Below are positions 1-13,222 of a DNA stretch of 64,000 nucleotides, one piece after another. Where the stretch lies: positions 11,595 through 75,594 of the forward strand of contig NZ_CABJDK010000005.1 in the NCBI RefSeq assembly GCF_902364355.1, read 5' to 3'. Source of the DNA: Collinsella aerofaciens. GTDB lineage: Bacteria > Actinomycetota > Coriobacteriia > Coriobacteriales > Coriobacteriaceae. The stretch's first letter is position 1. Every line of letters starts with the position of its first letter. Under the pieces are notes generated by a model, which ran no database searches, was not told where the DNA came from, and worked only from the letters and a program-made list of their open reading frames with translations. Both the position numbers and the translations under genes were made by a program.

Positions 1-59
1 CTGGGAATGTTTTGTGCTTCTGCGTGCCGGCGTGGCGCGTAGACAGTCCATGAATGTAA

Positions 60-1355
<1,296 letters not shown>

Positions 1356-1376
1356 TCGGTTTATACGGTTATTGCG

Positions 1377-1418
1377 ATATACCCCTTTGCAGCCCAGACG
1401 GGCGGCCGAGGGGTATAT
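1377..1418 (+). terminator. Hairpin between purA and purD
   Basis: ATATACCCC (1377-1385) pairs with GGGGTATAT (1410-1418) and is followed by a short T run. It lies 21 bases after the purA stop and probably acts as a weak terminator or mRNA-end stabiliser. Confidence 0.5.
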
Positions 1419-1472
1419 TTGCTTGCAAAGGGCTCGCGCGGAGCGGGCCATTCATCCATAGAGGAGGCACCC

Positions 1473-2777
1473 TTGAAGGCGGACACTCAAACCATCGACA
1501 TCCTGTTGTTGGGCAGCGGCGGCCGTGAGCATGCTTTGGCAGCCAAGCTCGCAGCATCACCGCGCGCCGGCAAGCTCTACATCGCGCCGGGTAACGGCGG
1601 CACCGCGAGCTGCGGCGAGAACGTGGTTCTCGACGATTGCGATCCTGTGGCCGTGGCGGCGTTTGCCCAGAGCCATGGATGCGGACTCGTCGTGATTGGC
1701 CCCGAGGCTCCGCTCGTGGCGGGCGTTGCCGATGCCGTCCGCGCGGCGGGCATTCCCTGCTTTGGCCCGGGTGCCGAGGGCGCCCAGATGGAGGGCTCCA
1801 AGCTGTTCTCCAAGCAGCTCATGGAGCGCGCCGGTATCCCGACGGCAGCCTACGGCTCGTTTACCGACGAGGCTTCGGCTCTTGCCTACGTGCACGAGCA
1901 GGGCGCCCCGCTGGTCGTCAAGGCCGACGGCCTTGCCGCGGGCAAGGGCGTTATCGTGGCGACCGAACTTGAGCAGGCCGAGGAGGCCGTGCGCGAGTGC
2001 TTTGGCGGCACCTTTGGCGATGCCGGCAACACCGTGGTTATCGAGGAGATGCTGACCGGTCCCGAGTGCTCGCTGCTGGCCTTTACCGACGGCAAGACCG
2101 TGCGCCCCATGGCTACCTCGCAGGACCACAAGCGCGCGCTCGAGGGCGACAAGGGCCCCAACACCGGCGGCATGGGCGTCTACAGCCCGGTGCCCATCGT
2201 GACTGACGAGGAGCACGCCACCATGGTGAAGGTCATGGAGCAGACCGTGGCCGAGCTCGCTGCCGAGGGTATCGATTACCGCGGCTGCCTGTACGGTGGC
2301 TTTATGCTCACGCCTGCCGGTCCCAAGGTACTGGAGTTCAATGCCCGCTTTGGTGATCCCGAGACTCAGGTCGTGCTGCCGCGCCTTAAGAATGACCTGG
2401 TCGAGGTCATGCTGGCTTGTGCCAACTGCGAGCTCGATCAGATTGAGCTCGACTGGCGTGACGAGTGGGCCGTGGCCGTTGTCCTGACGAGCGCGGGCTA
2501 TCCCGGCAGCTACGAGAAGGGCAAGGTCATCACCGGTATCGCCGACGCCGAGGCCATGGAGAACGTGACCGTGTACCACGCGGGCACTGCCGTGGTGGAC
2601 GGCCAGCTCGTGACCAATGGTGGCCGCGTGCTTGCCGTGACCGCGCTGGGCGACACGTTCGAGAACGCTCGCAACCTTGCCTACGAGGCCTGCGAGAAGA
2701 TTGATTTTGAGGGCAAGACCCTGCGTCACGACATCGGCCTGCGCGCGCTGCGCGGCCGCGACGCCTGGGATGCCTAA
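1473..2777 (+). CDS. purD: Phosphoribosylamine-glycine ligase (GARS)
   Basis: ATP-grasp enzyme that condenses 5-phosphoribosylamine with glycine to give GAR, step 2 of purine synthesis. I chose the TTG at 1473 because GGAGG lies at 1463-1467 just upstream; an upstream in-frame TTG at 1419 sits in the preceding hairpin and has no ribosome-binding site. The 434-residue product opens with the N-terminal Rossmann segment [13 protein letters not shown]. It carries [11 protein letters not shown] and the metal-binding [10 protein letters not shown] segment near residue 290. Length and motifs fit PurD well. It follows purA and precedes a NUDIX hydrolase by 21 bases. Confidence 0.96.
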   Translation: MKADTQTIDILLLGSGGREHALAAKLAASPRAGKLYIAPGNGGTASCGENVVLDDCDPVAVAAFAQSHGCGLVVIGPEAPLVAGVADAVRAAGIPCFGPGAEGAQMEGSKLFSKQLMERAGIPTAAYGSFTDEASALAYVHEQGAPLVVKADGLAAGKGVIVATELEQAEEAVRECFGGTFGDAGNTVVIEEMLTGPECSLLAFTDGKTVRPMATSQDHKRALEGDKGPNTGGMGVYSPVPIVTDEEHATMVKVMEQTVAELAAEGIDYRGCLYGGFMLTPAGPKVLEFNARFGDPETQVVLPRLKNDLVEVMLACANCELDQIELDWRDEWAVAVVLTSAGYPGSYEKGKVITGIADAEAMENVTVYHAGTAVVDGQLVTNGGRVLAVTALGDTFENARNLAYEACEKIDFEGKTLRHDIGLRALRGRDAWDA

Positions 2778-2798
2778 AATCCGAGAGGAATGAGACGG

Positions 2799-3494
2799 AT
2801 GGACGAGAAGAACGAAGAGCTCGTGGATGCGCAGATCGTTGAAGAGGACAGCCGCATGTATGGGCACGCCGAGGGCGAGCCCGGCGGCGAGGTCGCTGAC
2901 GAGCCGGCGCTGGTGCTGGGCGACGACGACCCACACGATGCCGAGCTGCACGAGAAGATTCTTTCGGAGGAGTGCGCCTGGAAGGGCAAGATCCTCGACG
3001 TCCACCGTCTTGAGGTTGAGCTGCCCAACGGTCGCCGCAGCGCCCGCGATATCGTTCGCCATCCGGGTGCGGCGGCCGTTGTGGCGCTGACCGAGAGCGG
3101 CAAGATCGTACTGGTGCGTCAGTACCGCACCGCTATCGACCGCGTGACGGTCGAGATTCCCGCCGGCAAGCTCGATCCAGGCGAGGACCCGCTCGATTGC
3201 GCCAAACGCGAGCTGCATGAGGAGACGGGCTTTAGGGCTGGTCGTATTCGCTTTTTGACGTCGATTGTCACGTCCTGTGGTTTTTGCGATGAGATCATCC
3301 ACATCTACTTGGCTACCAAGCTCGAGTTTGATGCGCCCAACCCCGATGATGACGAGTTTGTCAACGTGGACCTGGTGCCGCTGCACGAGCTGATCGACGC
3401 CGTGCTCGACGGCAAGATCGAAGACGCCAAGACCGTTGTAGGCGCGCTTGCCTGCGACAGCATCGCACACAGGCTGGGCGGAGCGGAGATTTAA
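2799..3494 (+). CDS. NUDIX hydrolase, ADP-ribose pyrophosphatase-like
   Basis: Predicted cytosolic hydrolase of nucleoside-diphosphate compounds, most like ADP-ribose pyrophosphatases (NudF type). The NUDIX box runs from about residue 123 to 145, beginning GKLDPGED and ending RELHEETGF, with the expected G, E, RE and EExG spacing. The ATG at 2799 is preferred over the ATG at 2790 because AGAGGA (2784-2789) touches the first but is properly spaced from the second. An acidic, low-complexity N-terminal arm of about 55 residues precedes the catalytic domain and has no recognised function. It probably shares a transcript with purD. Exact substrate cannot be told from sequence. Confidence 0.88.
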   Translation: MDEKNEELVDAQIVEEDSRMYGHAEGEPGGEVADEPALVLGDDDPHDAELHEKILSEECAWKGKILDVHRLEVELPNGRRSARDIVRHPGAAAVVALTESGKIVLVRQYRTAIDRVTVEIPAGKLDPGEDPLDCAKRELHEETGFRAGRIRFLTSIVTSCGFCDEIIHIYLATKLEFDAPNPDDDEFVNVDLVPLHELIDAVLDGKIEDAKTVVGALACDSIAHRLGGAEI

Positions 3495-3522
3495 CGAGCG
3501 GGAATGATCCCGCAGGTTTGTG

Positions 3523-3669
3523 TAAGTCAGCGAAAGTGCTCCATTTGAGACAAGGTGGCCTAAAAGAGGAGGGAAGCGTATGGGTATACGCGACCGACGA
3601 TTGAAGGCCAGATTGTCCAAATGGAGCACTTGCAGCGTCGAGATGAAACGCGGTTTGGTAAAACCGCGT
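3523..3669 (+). ncRNA. Structured element, copy A (covarying stems)
   Basis: This 147-nt element matches a second copy at 33349-33496 on the other strand. Fixed segments are TAAGTCAGCGAAA (3523-3535), AAGGTG (3552-3557), CAGATTG (3609-3615), TTGCAGCGTCGAG (3630-3642) and an identical hairpin ACGCGGTTT-GGTA-AAACCGCGT (3648-3669). Between them lie stems whose sequence differs from copy B but still pairs: P1 3536-3547 with 3618-3629 (12 bp), P2 TGGCCT (3556-3561) with AGGCCA (3605-3610), P3 GCGTAT (3576-3581) with ATACGC (3586-3591). Copy A ends 9 bases before the ABC transporter ATG. It could be a leader, an independent RNA or a mobile structured repeat; I do not recognise the family. Confidence 0.72.
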
Positions 3670-3678
3670 AAGGTGATT

Positions 3679-5451
3679 ATGCTGAAGAGGTTTCTTTCGT
3701 ATTACAAGCCCCAGATGGGGCTTTTTGTTGCTGATACTGTTTGTGCTCTGGTGCTTGCCGCCATTGACCTGGCGTTCCCCATTATCCTGCGCAATCTGAC
3801 CGGTGGGCTGTTTACCCAGGGTCAGGCTGCCATTATGCAGGCGCTCGGCATGATCGCGGTGGGCTTGGTGCTGATGTATGCCATCCGCTGCGCCTGCCGC
3901 TATTTTGTGAGCTATTGGGGTCACGTGATGGGCGCGCGTATGGAGTCCAAAATGCGCGAGGACCTGTTCGACCAGTATGAGCGCTTTAGCTTTGCGTACT
4001 TCGACCGCAACAGCTCGGGCGACATGATGAGCCGCGTGGTCAACGACCTGTTCGATATCTGCGAGGCGGCGCACCACGTGCCCGAGTGGATCATCATCTG
4101 CGGCATCGAGATTATCGGCTCGTTTGTGATCCTCTTTACCATCGCCCCGGTGCTGGCGCTCGCCATGGCCGTGGTGACGGCGGCGTTTGCGGTCATCATG
4201 TTTTGGCAGAACATGCGCATGCGCGAGGTCTTTAGCGACAACCGCAAAAAGATCAGCGGCATCAATGCGCAGCTGCAGGATTCGCTGGCGGGCATGCGCG
4301 TGGTCAAGAGCTTTGCCAATGAGGAGGCCGAACGTTTCAAGTTCCGCGCCTCCAACAATCGCTATCTTTCGTCCAAGGAGAACATGTATCACGCCATGGG
4401 CGTCTATACCGCGACGTATGGCCTGCTCTCGGGTGTGCTCTATGTGATCGTGGTGCTGCTGGGCGGTTGGCTGGTTGCCCAAGGCCAGCTGCAGGCAGTC
4501 GATATGGCAACCTTCGCGCTCTACATTTCGCTGTTCTGCACGCCGCTCGAGACACTCGTCAATTCGGCCGAAATGTATCAGAAGGCTATCGCCGGCTTTA
4601 AGCGTATGGACGAGGTACTCTCGACCGCGCCGGATATCCAGGACAAGCCGGGCGCCACGGATCTGCAGGTGACTGCCGGCGCCGTGGAGTATCACGACGT
4701 GTGCTTTAACTACGAGGATGTTGAGCTGGGCGAGGGCGATGCCGACGAGCGTCCCGTTATCGACCATATGGATCTGTCTATCAAGCCCGGGCAGACCATC
4801 GCTTTGGTTGGCCCTTCGGGCGGTGGCAAATCGACGACCTGTTCGCTGCTGCCGCGCTTTTATGACGTGGCCGCCGGATCCATTAGCATCGACGGCCAGG
4901 ACGTGCGCGATGTGACGCAGCAGAGCCTGCGTCGCGCCATCGGCCTGGTGCAGCAGGATGTCTATCTGTTTGATGGCACGATTGGCGAGAACATCGCCTA
5001 CGGCAAGCCGGGCGCTACGGCAGGAGAGATCGCCGAGGCCGCCCGTCGCGCCAACATCGATGCCTTTATCGAGTCGCTTCCACAGGGCTATGACACGGTC
5101 GTGGGCGAGCGCGGCAGCCGTCTTTCGGGCGGACAGAAACAGCGCGTTGCCATCGCGCGTGTGTTTCTCAAGAATCCCAAAATCTTGATCTTGGACGAGG
5201 CGACGAGTGCTTTGGATAACGAGAGCGAGGAGGCGGTCCAGGAGTCGCTCGAAGAGCTGGCACGCGGCCGCACCACGATTATCATCGCCCACCGTCTCTC
5301 GACCATTAAACACGCCGATGAGATTGCGACCGTTGAGCATGGTCGCGTTGTGGAACGTGGCACGCACGAGGAGCTTCTCGCCCGTGGCGGCACCTATGCC
5401 CGTTACTATCGAATGCAGTTCGAAGGTGCGCGTGCGCACGAGCTCGACTGA
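3679..5451 (+). CDS. ABC exporter, fused membrane and ATPase domains
   Basis: Half-transporter of the MsbA/BmrA multidrug-exporter class, 590 residues, expected to work as a homodimer in the membrane. Residues ~1-310 hold six predicted membrane helices. The ATPase domain follows, with Walker A GPSGGGKST near residue 377, signature LSGGQKQR near 482, and Walker B ILILDEATSALD. An in-frame ATG at 3580 has a purine-rich stretch upstream, but both lie inside structured element A and the extra 33 residues are not domain-like. I therefore chose ATG 3679, preceded by AAGGTG. Substrate is unknown. Confidence 0.88.
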   Translation: MLKRFLSYYKPQMGLFVADTVCALVLAAIDLAFPIILRNLTGGLFTQGQAAIMQALGMIAVGLVLMYAIRCACRYFVSYWGHVMGARMESKMREDLFDQYERFSFAYFDRNSSGDMMSRVVNDLFDICEAAHHVPEWIIICGIEIIGSFVILFTIAPVLALAMAVVTAAFAVIMFWQNMRMREVFSDNRKKISGINAQLQDSLAGMRVVKSFANEEAERFKFRASNNRYLSSKENMYHAMGVYTATYGLLSGVLYVIVVLLGGWLVAQGQLQAVDMATFALYISLFCTPLETLVNSAEMYQKAIAGFKRMDEVLSTAPDIQDKPGATDLQVTAGAVEYHDVCFNYEDVELGEGDADERPVIDHMDLSIKPGQTIALVGPSGGGKSTTCSLLPRFYDVAAGSISIDGQDVRDVTQQSLRRAIGLVQQDVYLFDGTIGENIAYGKPGATAGEIAEAARRANIDAFIESLPQGYDTVVGERGSRLSGGQKQRVAIARVFLKNPKILILDEATSALDNESEEAVQESLEELARGRTTIIIAHRLSTIKHADEIATVEHGRVVERGTHEELLARGGTYARYYRMQFEGARAHELD

Positions 5452-5470
5452 TTGATATGACAGGAAGTTT

Positions 5471-6436
5471 ATGGCTGACAAGAACCCTTTGACTCCGGAA
5501 GAAGTGACGGAGTTATTCTCCGAAATCGATGCATCCGGTGTCTTGGATCCCACGCTTGCCAAAAAGCGCACCGAGCGCATGCGCGAGAAGGAGGCGGCGG
5601 CCAAGCGCGGTGACAAAGCGGCGCTAGCGCAGCTGCGCAGCGAGGACCGCGCGAGCCAGGCAAAACATATCGACCCGCTGTCCGAGGACGATCCTTCGGG
5701 TTCGCAGGTGAGTCATACCATTACGAAGACCGCGATGGCCGTGGTCATTGGTATTTTGGTGCTGATCGTGGGCATGCAGATTGGCTACGGCGTGATGCGT
5801 CGTCTGAACACCGCCAACCTGTCCGAGAGCGTTTCGGTCGATACCGTTTCGACGGCGCTGAAGGGCGGCCTCGAGTGGGGCAACGGCTTTACGCAGTTCC
5901 CACTCGACTTTACCGTCGATGAAGCCGATGAGCGTACGGGCACGGTCGAGGTGACGGTGTTGGACACATCGTCTGCCAACGAGCTCGAGCTGCTGTCCAA
6001 CGGGCAGATCCAGGCCGCGGCGCTTGCGACCAACGCGCTGCTCAACGATAAGATTGACCGCGTGGTGTATAACGTTCACGCCTATATCGACGAGGATAGC
6101 AACATTCAGCACGATTCCTTCTTTGGCATGTTCCCCGCGCGGGGCCACCAGAGCGCCATCCTGACGTTCGTGTGGACCAAGCGCTCATCCAACGCCACGA
6201 ATATCGACTGGAAGATGCGCATCGTGAGTATGGATGACACCATCGCCGAGCGCATTCAGAAGCAGGTGAACTCGGTGTCGTCGTTGATTGAGGACCCGGT
6301 GGTGAGCCAGACCAAGATTGACGAGGAAAAGGCCGAACGTGACCTGGAGCATCGTCTGCATGGCCGCGAGATTTTCCGCGGCGGCAAGCCCGACCGAACG
6401 CCGTCCGAACTGCTGGAGCAGGACAAGAAAAAGTAA
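5471..6436 (+). CDS. Predicted single-pass membrane protein, unknown function
   Basis: I do not recognise this 321-residue protein. Residues 1-85 are charged and Lys/Arg/Glu-rich, predicted cytoplasmic and partly coiled coil. One membrane helix spans about residues 86-106, and the remaining ~215 residues would be extracytoplasmic. That outer part is mixed alpha/beta and ends in a charged tail. It starts 20 bases after the ABC exporter, with AGGAAG upstream of the ATG, so the two are probably co-transcribed. A hairpin terminator follows. A function linked to the exporter is possible but only inferred from position. Confidence 0.8.
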   Translation: MADKNPLTPEEVTELFSEIDASGVLDPTLAKKRTERMREKEAAAKRGDKAALAQLRSEDRASQAKHIDPLSEDDPSGSQVSHTITKTAMAVVIGILVLIVGMQIGYGVMRRLNTANLSESVSVDTVSTALKGGLEWGNGFTQFPLDFTVDEADERTGTVEVTVLDTSSANELELLSNGQIQAAALATNALLNDKIDRVVYNVHAYIDEDSNIQHDSFFGMFPARGHQSAILTFVWTKRSSNATNIDWKMRIVSMDDTIAERIQKQVNSVSSLIEDPVVSQTKIDEEKAERDLEHRLHGREIFRGGKPDRTPSELLEQDKKK

Positions 6437-6442
6437 GACGCC

Positions 6443-6483
6443 ATCATCCCGCGTGAGCCACAAGCCCCGCGGGATGATTTTTC
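6443..6483 (+). terminator. Rho-independent terminator
   Basis: ATCATCCCGCG (6443-6453) pairs with CGCGGGATGAT (6468-6478), followed by a T run. It closes the ABC exporter/membrane protein unit. Confidence 0.8.
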
Positions 6484-6613
6484 TGGGACGGGGATTAAAA
6501 ATCATTATGCATAGAAAGTCATAATTATCATTTCGTAAACATTTCGATGAAATTAACGCCATGAGGCATGCTTGCGGTTACAATACCGCGAGGCCTAACT
6601 ACACACCTTTAAG

Positions 6614-6631
6614 CCGGTCCTGTGAGACCGG
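6614..6631 (+). promoter_or_regulatory. Probable PyrR-binding hairpin next to the carA ribosome-binding site
   Basis: CCGGTC (6614-6619) pairs with GACCGG (6626-6631) around CTGTGA, giving GGTCCTGTGAGACC. This resembles the PyrR binding loop of Gram-positive pyr leaders. It sits directly before AAGGAG of carA and no antiterminator/terminator pair is visible, so translational repression by PyrR is the simplest reading. Confidence 0.6.
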
Positions 6632-6642
6632 GAAGGAGAATT

Positions 6643-8082
6643 ATGGCGAACAACCATACCGCGGGCGCTGCCGCCCGCACCTTCGCGCCCAGCGAGCTTT
6701 GCCAGCGTATGCTGGCCAAAACCAGCAAGGGCACCTGCGGTCCCTGTATCCTGTATCTTGAGGATGGGACCATTTTTTATGGACGTGCATGCGGCGCCGA
6801 GGGCACCGCGACCGGCGAAGTCTGCTTCAACACCTCGCTCGAGGGCTACTTTGAGGTCATGACCGACCCGAGTTATGCCGGCCAAATTGTAACCATGACC
6901 TATCCGCAGATCGGCAATTACGGTATCGACGAGACCGATGTCCAGTCGGCCTTCCCCGGCGACGCCGTGCGCCCTGCGAGCGCTCCGGCTATGCGCGGCA
7001 TGATCGTTCGCGACATGTGCGCCACGCCTTCTAACTGGCGCTCGGCCGTCAGCGTGCCGGAGTACCTGCGCGCTCACGGCATCGTCGCTATCGAGGGTGT
7101 CGACACCCGCGCTCTGGTGCGCCATCTGCGCGACAATGGTTCCAAGATGGGCATTATCTCGACCGAGATCTTCGACGTCGACGAGCTTGCCGAGTGTCTG
7201 GCCGCTGCGCCCACGCTGGTAGGCGAGAACCTGGTCAAGACCGTAAGTTGCCCCGCGCCTCACGAGTTTGTGGCCGCCGACCTGCCTGCCACGCATGACT
7301 TTGCGCTTGCGGCTGCCGCTCCTGCCCGTCACAAAGTGGTCGCCTACGACTGCGGTGTGAAGCGCGGTATTCTGGAGGGCCTGGTCCGTGCCGGCTGCGA
7401 TCTCACCGTCGTGCCGTGGGATACGCCCGCCCAGCAGGTGCTCGACATGAATCCCGATGGCGTCTTTTTGTCCAACGGCCCCGGCGACCCCGATGCCGTG
7501 GTGGAGACCTATGAGCAGGTGCAGCAGCTGATCGGCAAGGTGCCGGTCTTTGGCATTTGCCTTGGTCACCAGATGATCAGCTTGGCGTGCGGCGCCCAAA
7601 TGGAAAAGCTTAAATTCGGTCACCGTGGCGGTAACCAGCCGGTTATGAATCTGGTGAGCCGTCGCGTGGAGATCACCGCGCAAAACCACGGCTTTGGTCT
7701 GCTGTTCCCCAGTCTGGGCAAACTGATTCCGGAGCTTTCCGGCGGCGAAACCGAGCATGCGGCCGATGGCGACCTGCGCGCCTGGGTGCGTCGCGGAATC
7801 GCGCCGGTCGTGATGAACGAGCGCTTTGGTCGCATTCGCCTGACACATGTGAACCTCAACGACGGCACCGCCGAGGGCATCCAGCTGCTCGACGCCCCGT
7901 GTTTCTCGGTCCAGTACCACCCCGAGGCTTCGCCTGGCCCCACCGATGCCCACTATCTCTTTACCGCCTTTACGCGACTCATGGACGGCGAGGAGAACTA
8001 CCTGGACACCGACATCGCGAAGGACCGCCTCGCCGGCTGGAATTTCGCCGAGTCCGAGAACGCTGCGACCGAGGAGAACTAA
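6643..8082 (+). CDS. carA: Carbamoyl-phosphate synthase small subunit (glutaminase)
   Basis: Class I glutamine amidotransferase subunit that delivers ammonia to CarB for carbamoyl phosphate, feeding pyrimidines and arginine. The nucleophile Cys is in FGICLGHQ and the catalytic His in YHPEA. The ATG at 6643 follows AAGGAG. At 479 residues it is about 100 longer than typical CarA. The extra length is an N-terminal arm of ~38 residues, a ~50-residue insertion between AQNHGF and THVNLNDGT within the glutaminase domain, and an acidic C-terminal tail. carB starts 1 base after the stop, so the two are translationally linked. A PyrR-type hairpin overlaps the leader. Confidence 0.95.
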   Translation: MANNHTAGAAARTFAPSELCQRMLAKTSKGTCGPCILYLEDGTIFYGRACGAEGTATGEVCFNTSLEGYFEVMTDPSYAGQIVTMTYPQIGNYGIDETDVQSAFPGDAVRPASAPAMRGMIVRDMCATPSNWRSAVSVPEYLRAHGIVAIEGVDTRALVRHLRDNGSKMGIISTEIFDVDELAECLAAAPTLVGENLVKTVSCPAPHEFVAADLPATHDFALAAAAPARHKVVAYDCGVKRGILEGLVRAGCDLTVVPWDTPAQQVLDMNPDGVFLSNGPGDPDAVVETYEQVQQLIGKVPVFGICLGHQMISLACGAQMEKLKFGHRGGNQPVMNLVSRRVEITAQNHGFGLLFPSLGKLIPELSGGETEHAADGDLRAWVRRGIAPVVMNERFGRIRLTHVNLNDGTAEGIQLLDAPCFSVQYHPEASPGPTDAHYLFTAFTRLMDGEENYLDTDIAKDRLAGWNFAESENAATEEN

Positions 8083-8083
8083 C

Positions 8084-11398
<3,315 letters not shown>

Positions 11399-11410
11399 AT
11401 TGACCTGTCC

Positions 11411-11499
11411 GGCCGGGGCGGAGGGGGCCGAGTTTCCCCCTTCGCTCCGGCTGCAAGCAGAGTCGCTCAGTGGGAAACTCGGCCCCCTCCGCCCCGGCC
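11411..11499 (+). terminator. Long perfect GC-rich inverted repeat after carB
   Basis: Positions 11411-11438 are a perfect 28-bp reverse complement of 11472-11499, with a 33-base loop. Key cores are GGCCGGGGCGGAGG and its complement. There is no T tract, so it may act as a strong barrier or a mobile palindrome rather than a classical terminator. Confidence 0.6.
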
Positions 11500-11572
11500 T
11501 GCGGTGACTCGGCTGCACCGTGTGCTGCCGAAGGGGCTTTGCGCGATGACTAGGGCTGAATAGAAAATGAGT

Positions 11573-11608
11573 GTGGGCGCCGTCGTTCGTTTGAACGACG
11601 GCGCCCAC
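11573..11608. terminator. Terminator of the GntR gene
   Basis: A perfect hairpin with arms of about 16 bp (core GGGCGCCGTCGTTCG) and a TTTG loop, just beyond the stop of the minus-strand GntR gene. Pyrimidine-rich flanks on both sides mean it could act in either direction. Confidence 0.75.
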
Positions 11609-11617
11609 GTTTTGGAT

Positions 11618-12400
11618 TTATTGGGCTGTGGCGGTGAAGGTTGTTTTGTCGGCGGCGATGTGCACGTGCAGCTTTGCCTGACCGTCGCAGCTGATGAGCA
11701 CGCCTACCTCGAACGGGGTTCCCGTCTTGTCGTAGGTCGAACGCACGATGCGCATCGCCGCCTTACCGGTGTTCTGTCCCAAAAGGCGCGCCTCATGCTT
11801 GTCGAGGTTGACCGTCTCGTAGACGGCATCGACGCTTGCGGGCAGGATGCCGGTCTTTTCCGCGATATAGGCGTAGAGCGAGCCATCCACGTCTTTGCGT
11901 GTGAGCTCGGGGCAAAGTGACACGGGGATATAGACGTAGTTGAGCTCCATGGGTTTGTCGTTGGCGAGACGCAGGCGGCGAATCTCCCAGACGGGTGTCC
12001 CCTCGGGCACTTTGAGCCCAGAGGCGATGCCGCGGACGGCCGGTATGCTTGAAAAGGCGAGAATCTGCGAGCTCGGAACCCGTCCCGCTTCGCGCATCCG
12101 CGCGCTGAAATTCAGGGCCAGGTCGATGCCGGGTGCTGAGGTTTGGGGTTTGATGAACGTGCCCTGCCCACGTTTGCGCACCACGCGCCCCTCGATGACG
12201 AGATCTTGGAAGCAACGGCGCACGGTCGCGCGCGATAACTCTAGCCGCTCACAGATTTCGAGCTCGCGTGGCAGCGGCGTCTTGGTGTCGAACGCCTGGC
12301 TGGCGATAAGCAGGGCGATTCGATGTTTAAGTTGGACATAGAGCGGCGTATCACCGCTGCGGTCGAAGGGTTCGGAGGCGAGAAACGAGATCATATCCAT
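11618..12400 (-). CDS. GntR-family regulator with UTRA domain
   Basis: DNA-binding repressor/activator of the HutC subfamily: an N-terminal winged helix-turn-helix (about residues 15-80, with LPRELEICERLELSRATVRR) and a C-terminal UTRA small-ligand domain. The start at 12400 is chosen because GGAGG lies a few bases upstream; the in-frame ATG at 12433 lacks a ribosome-binding site. Length is 260 residues, normal for the family. It is divergent from the mannose-family PTS operon across a ~300-base gap, so it very probably controls that operon in response to a phosphorylated sugar or amino sugar. Confidence 0.9.
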   Translation of the reverse strand: MDMISFLASEPFDRSGDTPLYVQLKHRIALLIASQAFDTKTPLPRELEICERLELSRATVRRCFQDLVIEGRVVRKRGQGTFIKPQTSAPGIDLALNFSARMREAGRVPSSQILAFSSIPAVRGIASGLKVPEGTPVWEIRRLRLANDKPMELNYVYIPVSLCPELTRKDVDGSLYAYIAEKTGILPASVDAVYETVNLDKHEARLLGQNTGKAAMRIVRSTYDKTGTPFEVGVLISCDGQAKLHVHIAADKTTFTATAQ

Positions 12401-12708
12401 GGGGTACCTCCATGTCGTGGGCGTACGTGACATGGTCTGACACTGCGGAGCAAACCGGAGATGCCAGGCCCGATTCTTGCTGGTATGTATGGTGCATAAG
12501 GAACATAAAACATTTATCAGGCAATCTACCTGCTATTTTAAAAATAATTAGAAGAAAAAATAATTTAGGCACAAAAATAGTTGCTACCGTTAACCGATGA
12601 ATAGTTGCCGTTCACAACTATTTTCTTGTACCGAACATGCCCCGGCGCAACAATAATCTCAGCAAAAAGCAAAGCCGTGCGACACACGGCAGGTCGAGAG
12701 GAGACCGC
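12401..12708. promoter_or_regulatory. GntR/PTS divergent intergenic region with repeated half-sites
   Basis: This 308-base AT-rich gap holds AAAATAGTTG (12574-12583), AATAGTTG (12600-12607) and the inverted CAACTATTTT (12615-12624). These make a perfect 10-bp inverted pair plus a direct copy, a candidate operator for the neighbouring GntR protein. I see no convincing consensus -35/-10 pair. Confidence 0.4.
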
Positions 12709-13143
12709 ATGCGGTATCTGGTAATGGTTAGTCACGGAACGCTCGCTCCCGGACTGCACAGTGTCCTCAAGATGCTCGGCAATGACGCCCCGAACATCTT
12801 GTCGACGAGTCTCGTGGACGGCATGGGCGCTGACGAGTATGTCGAGAACGTCAAGGCGATGCTCGCTCCCGTTACCGCCGATGACGAGGTTGTCCTGCTT
12901 GGTGACATCCTGGGCGGATCGCCGCTCACCAATGCCATGAACACGCTGGCCGAGAAGGGCCTGCTCGCCCACACCATTGCCTTCGGCGGCATGAACCTGC
13001 CCATGGCTATGACCGCCATGATGGGGCTTGCCACCATGGACCTGGATTCCCTCAAGCAGATGATGCTGCAGGAGGGCAAGAACGGTATGTCCGAGCTCGT
13101 TGTCCCGACCGATGACGCCGACGACGAGGACGACGACATCTAG
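12709..13143 (+). CDS. PTS mannose-family EIIA component
   Basis: Phosphocarrier that accepts phosphate from HPr and passes it to EIIB. The segment VMVSHGTLAPG holds the expected phosphorylated histidine at residue 9, and LLGDILGGSPLTNA matches the EIIA-man fold. The ATG at 12709 has AGAGGAG upstream; an in-frame ATG at 12637 is without a ribosome-binding site. Product is 144 residues, ending in a very acidic tail (DDADDEDDD). First gene of a IIA-IIB-IIC-IID set, divergent from GntR. The transported sugar (mannose, GalNAc, fructose or other) cannot be fixed from sequence. Confidence 0.92.
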   Translation: MRYLVMVSHGTLAPGLHSVLKMLGNDAPNILSTSLVDGMGADEYVENVKAMLAPVTADDEVVLLGDILGGSPLTNAMNTLAEKGLLAHTIAFGGMNLPMAMTAMMGLATMDLDSLKQMMLQEGKNGMSELVVPTDDADDEDDDI

Positions 13144-13222
13144 GCAGCGCATCCGCCCAAATTTTCGTGATGGAGCGGGGGTTAAGAGGAAAGACCCCCG
13201 GTGATAAAGAAAGGGAGAACGC

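Noticed and set aside
3580..3678. 33-residue N-terminal extension of the ABC exporter
   Set aside because: The extra codons coincide with structured element A and encode basic residues unlike exporter N-termini; ATG 3679 gives a normal protein. Kept as a possible alternative in the findings.
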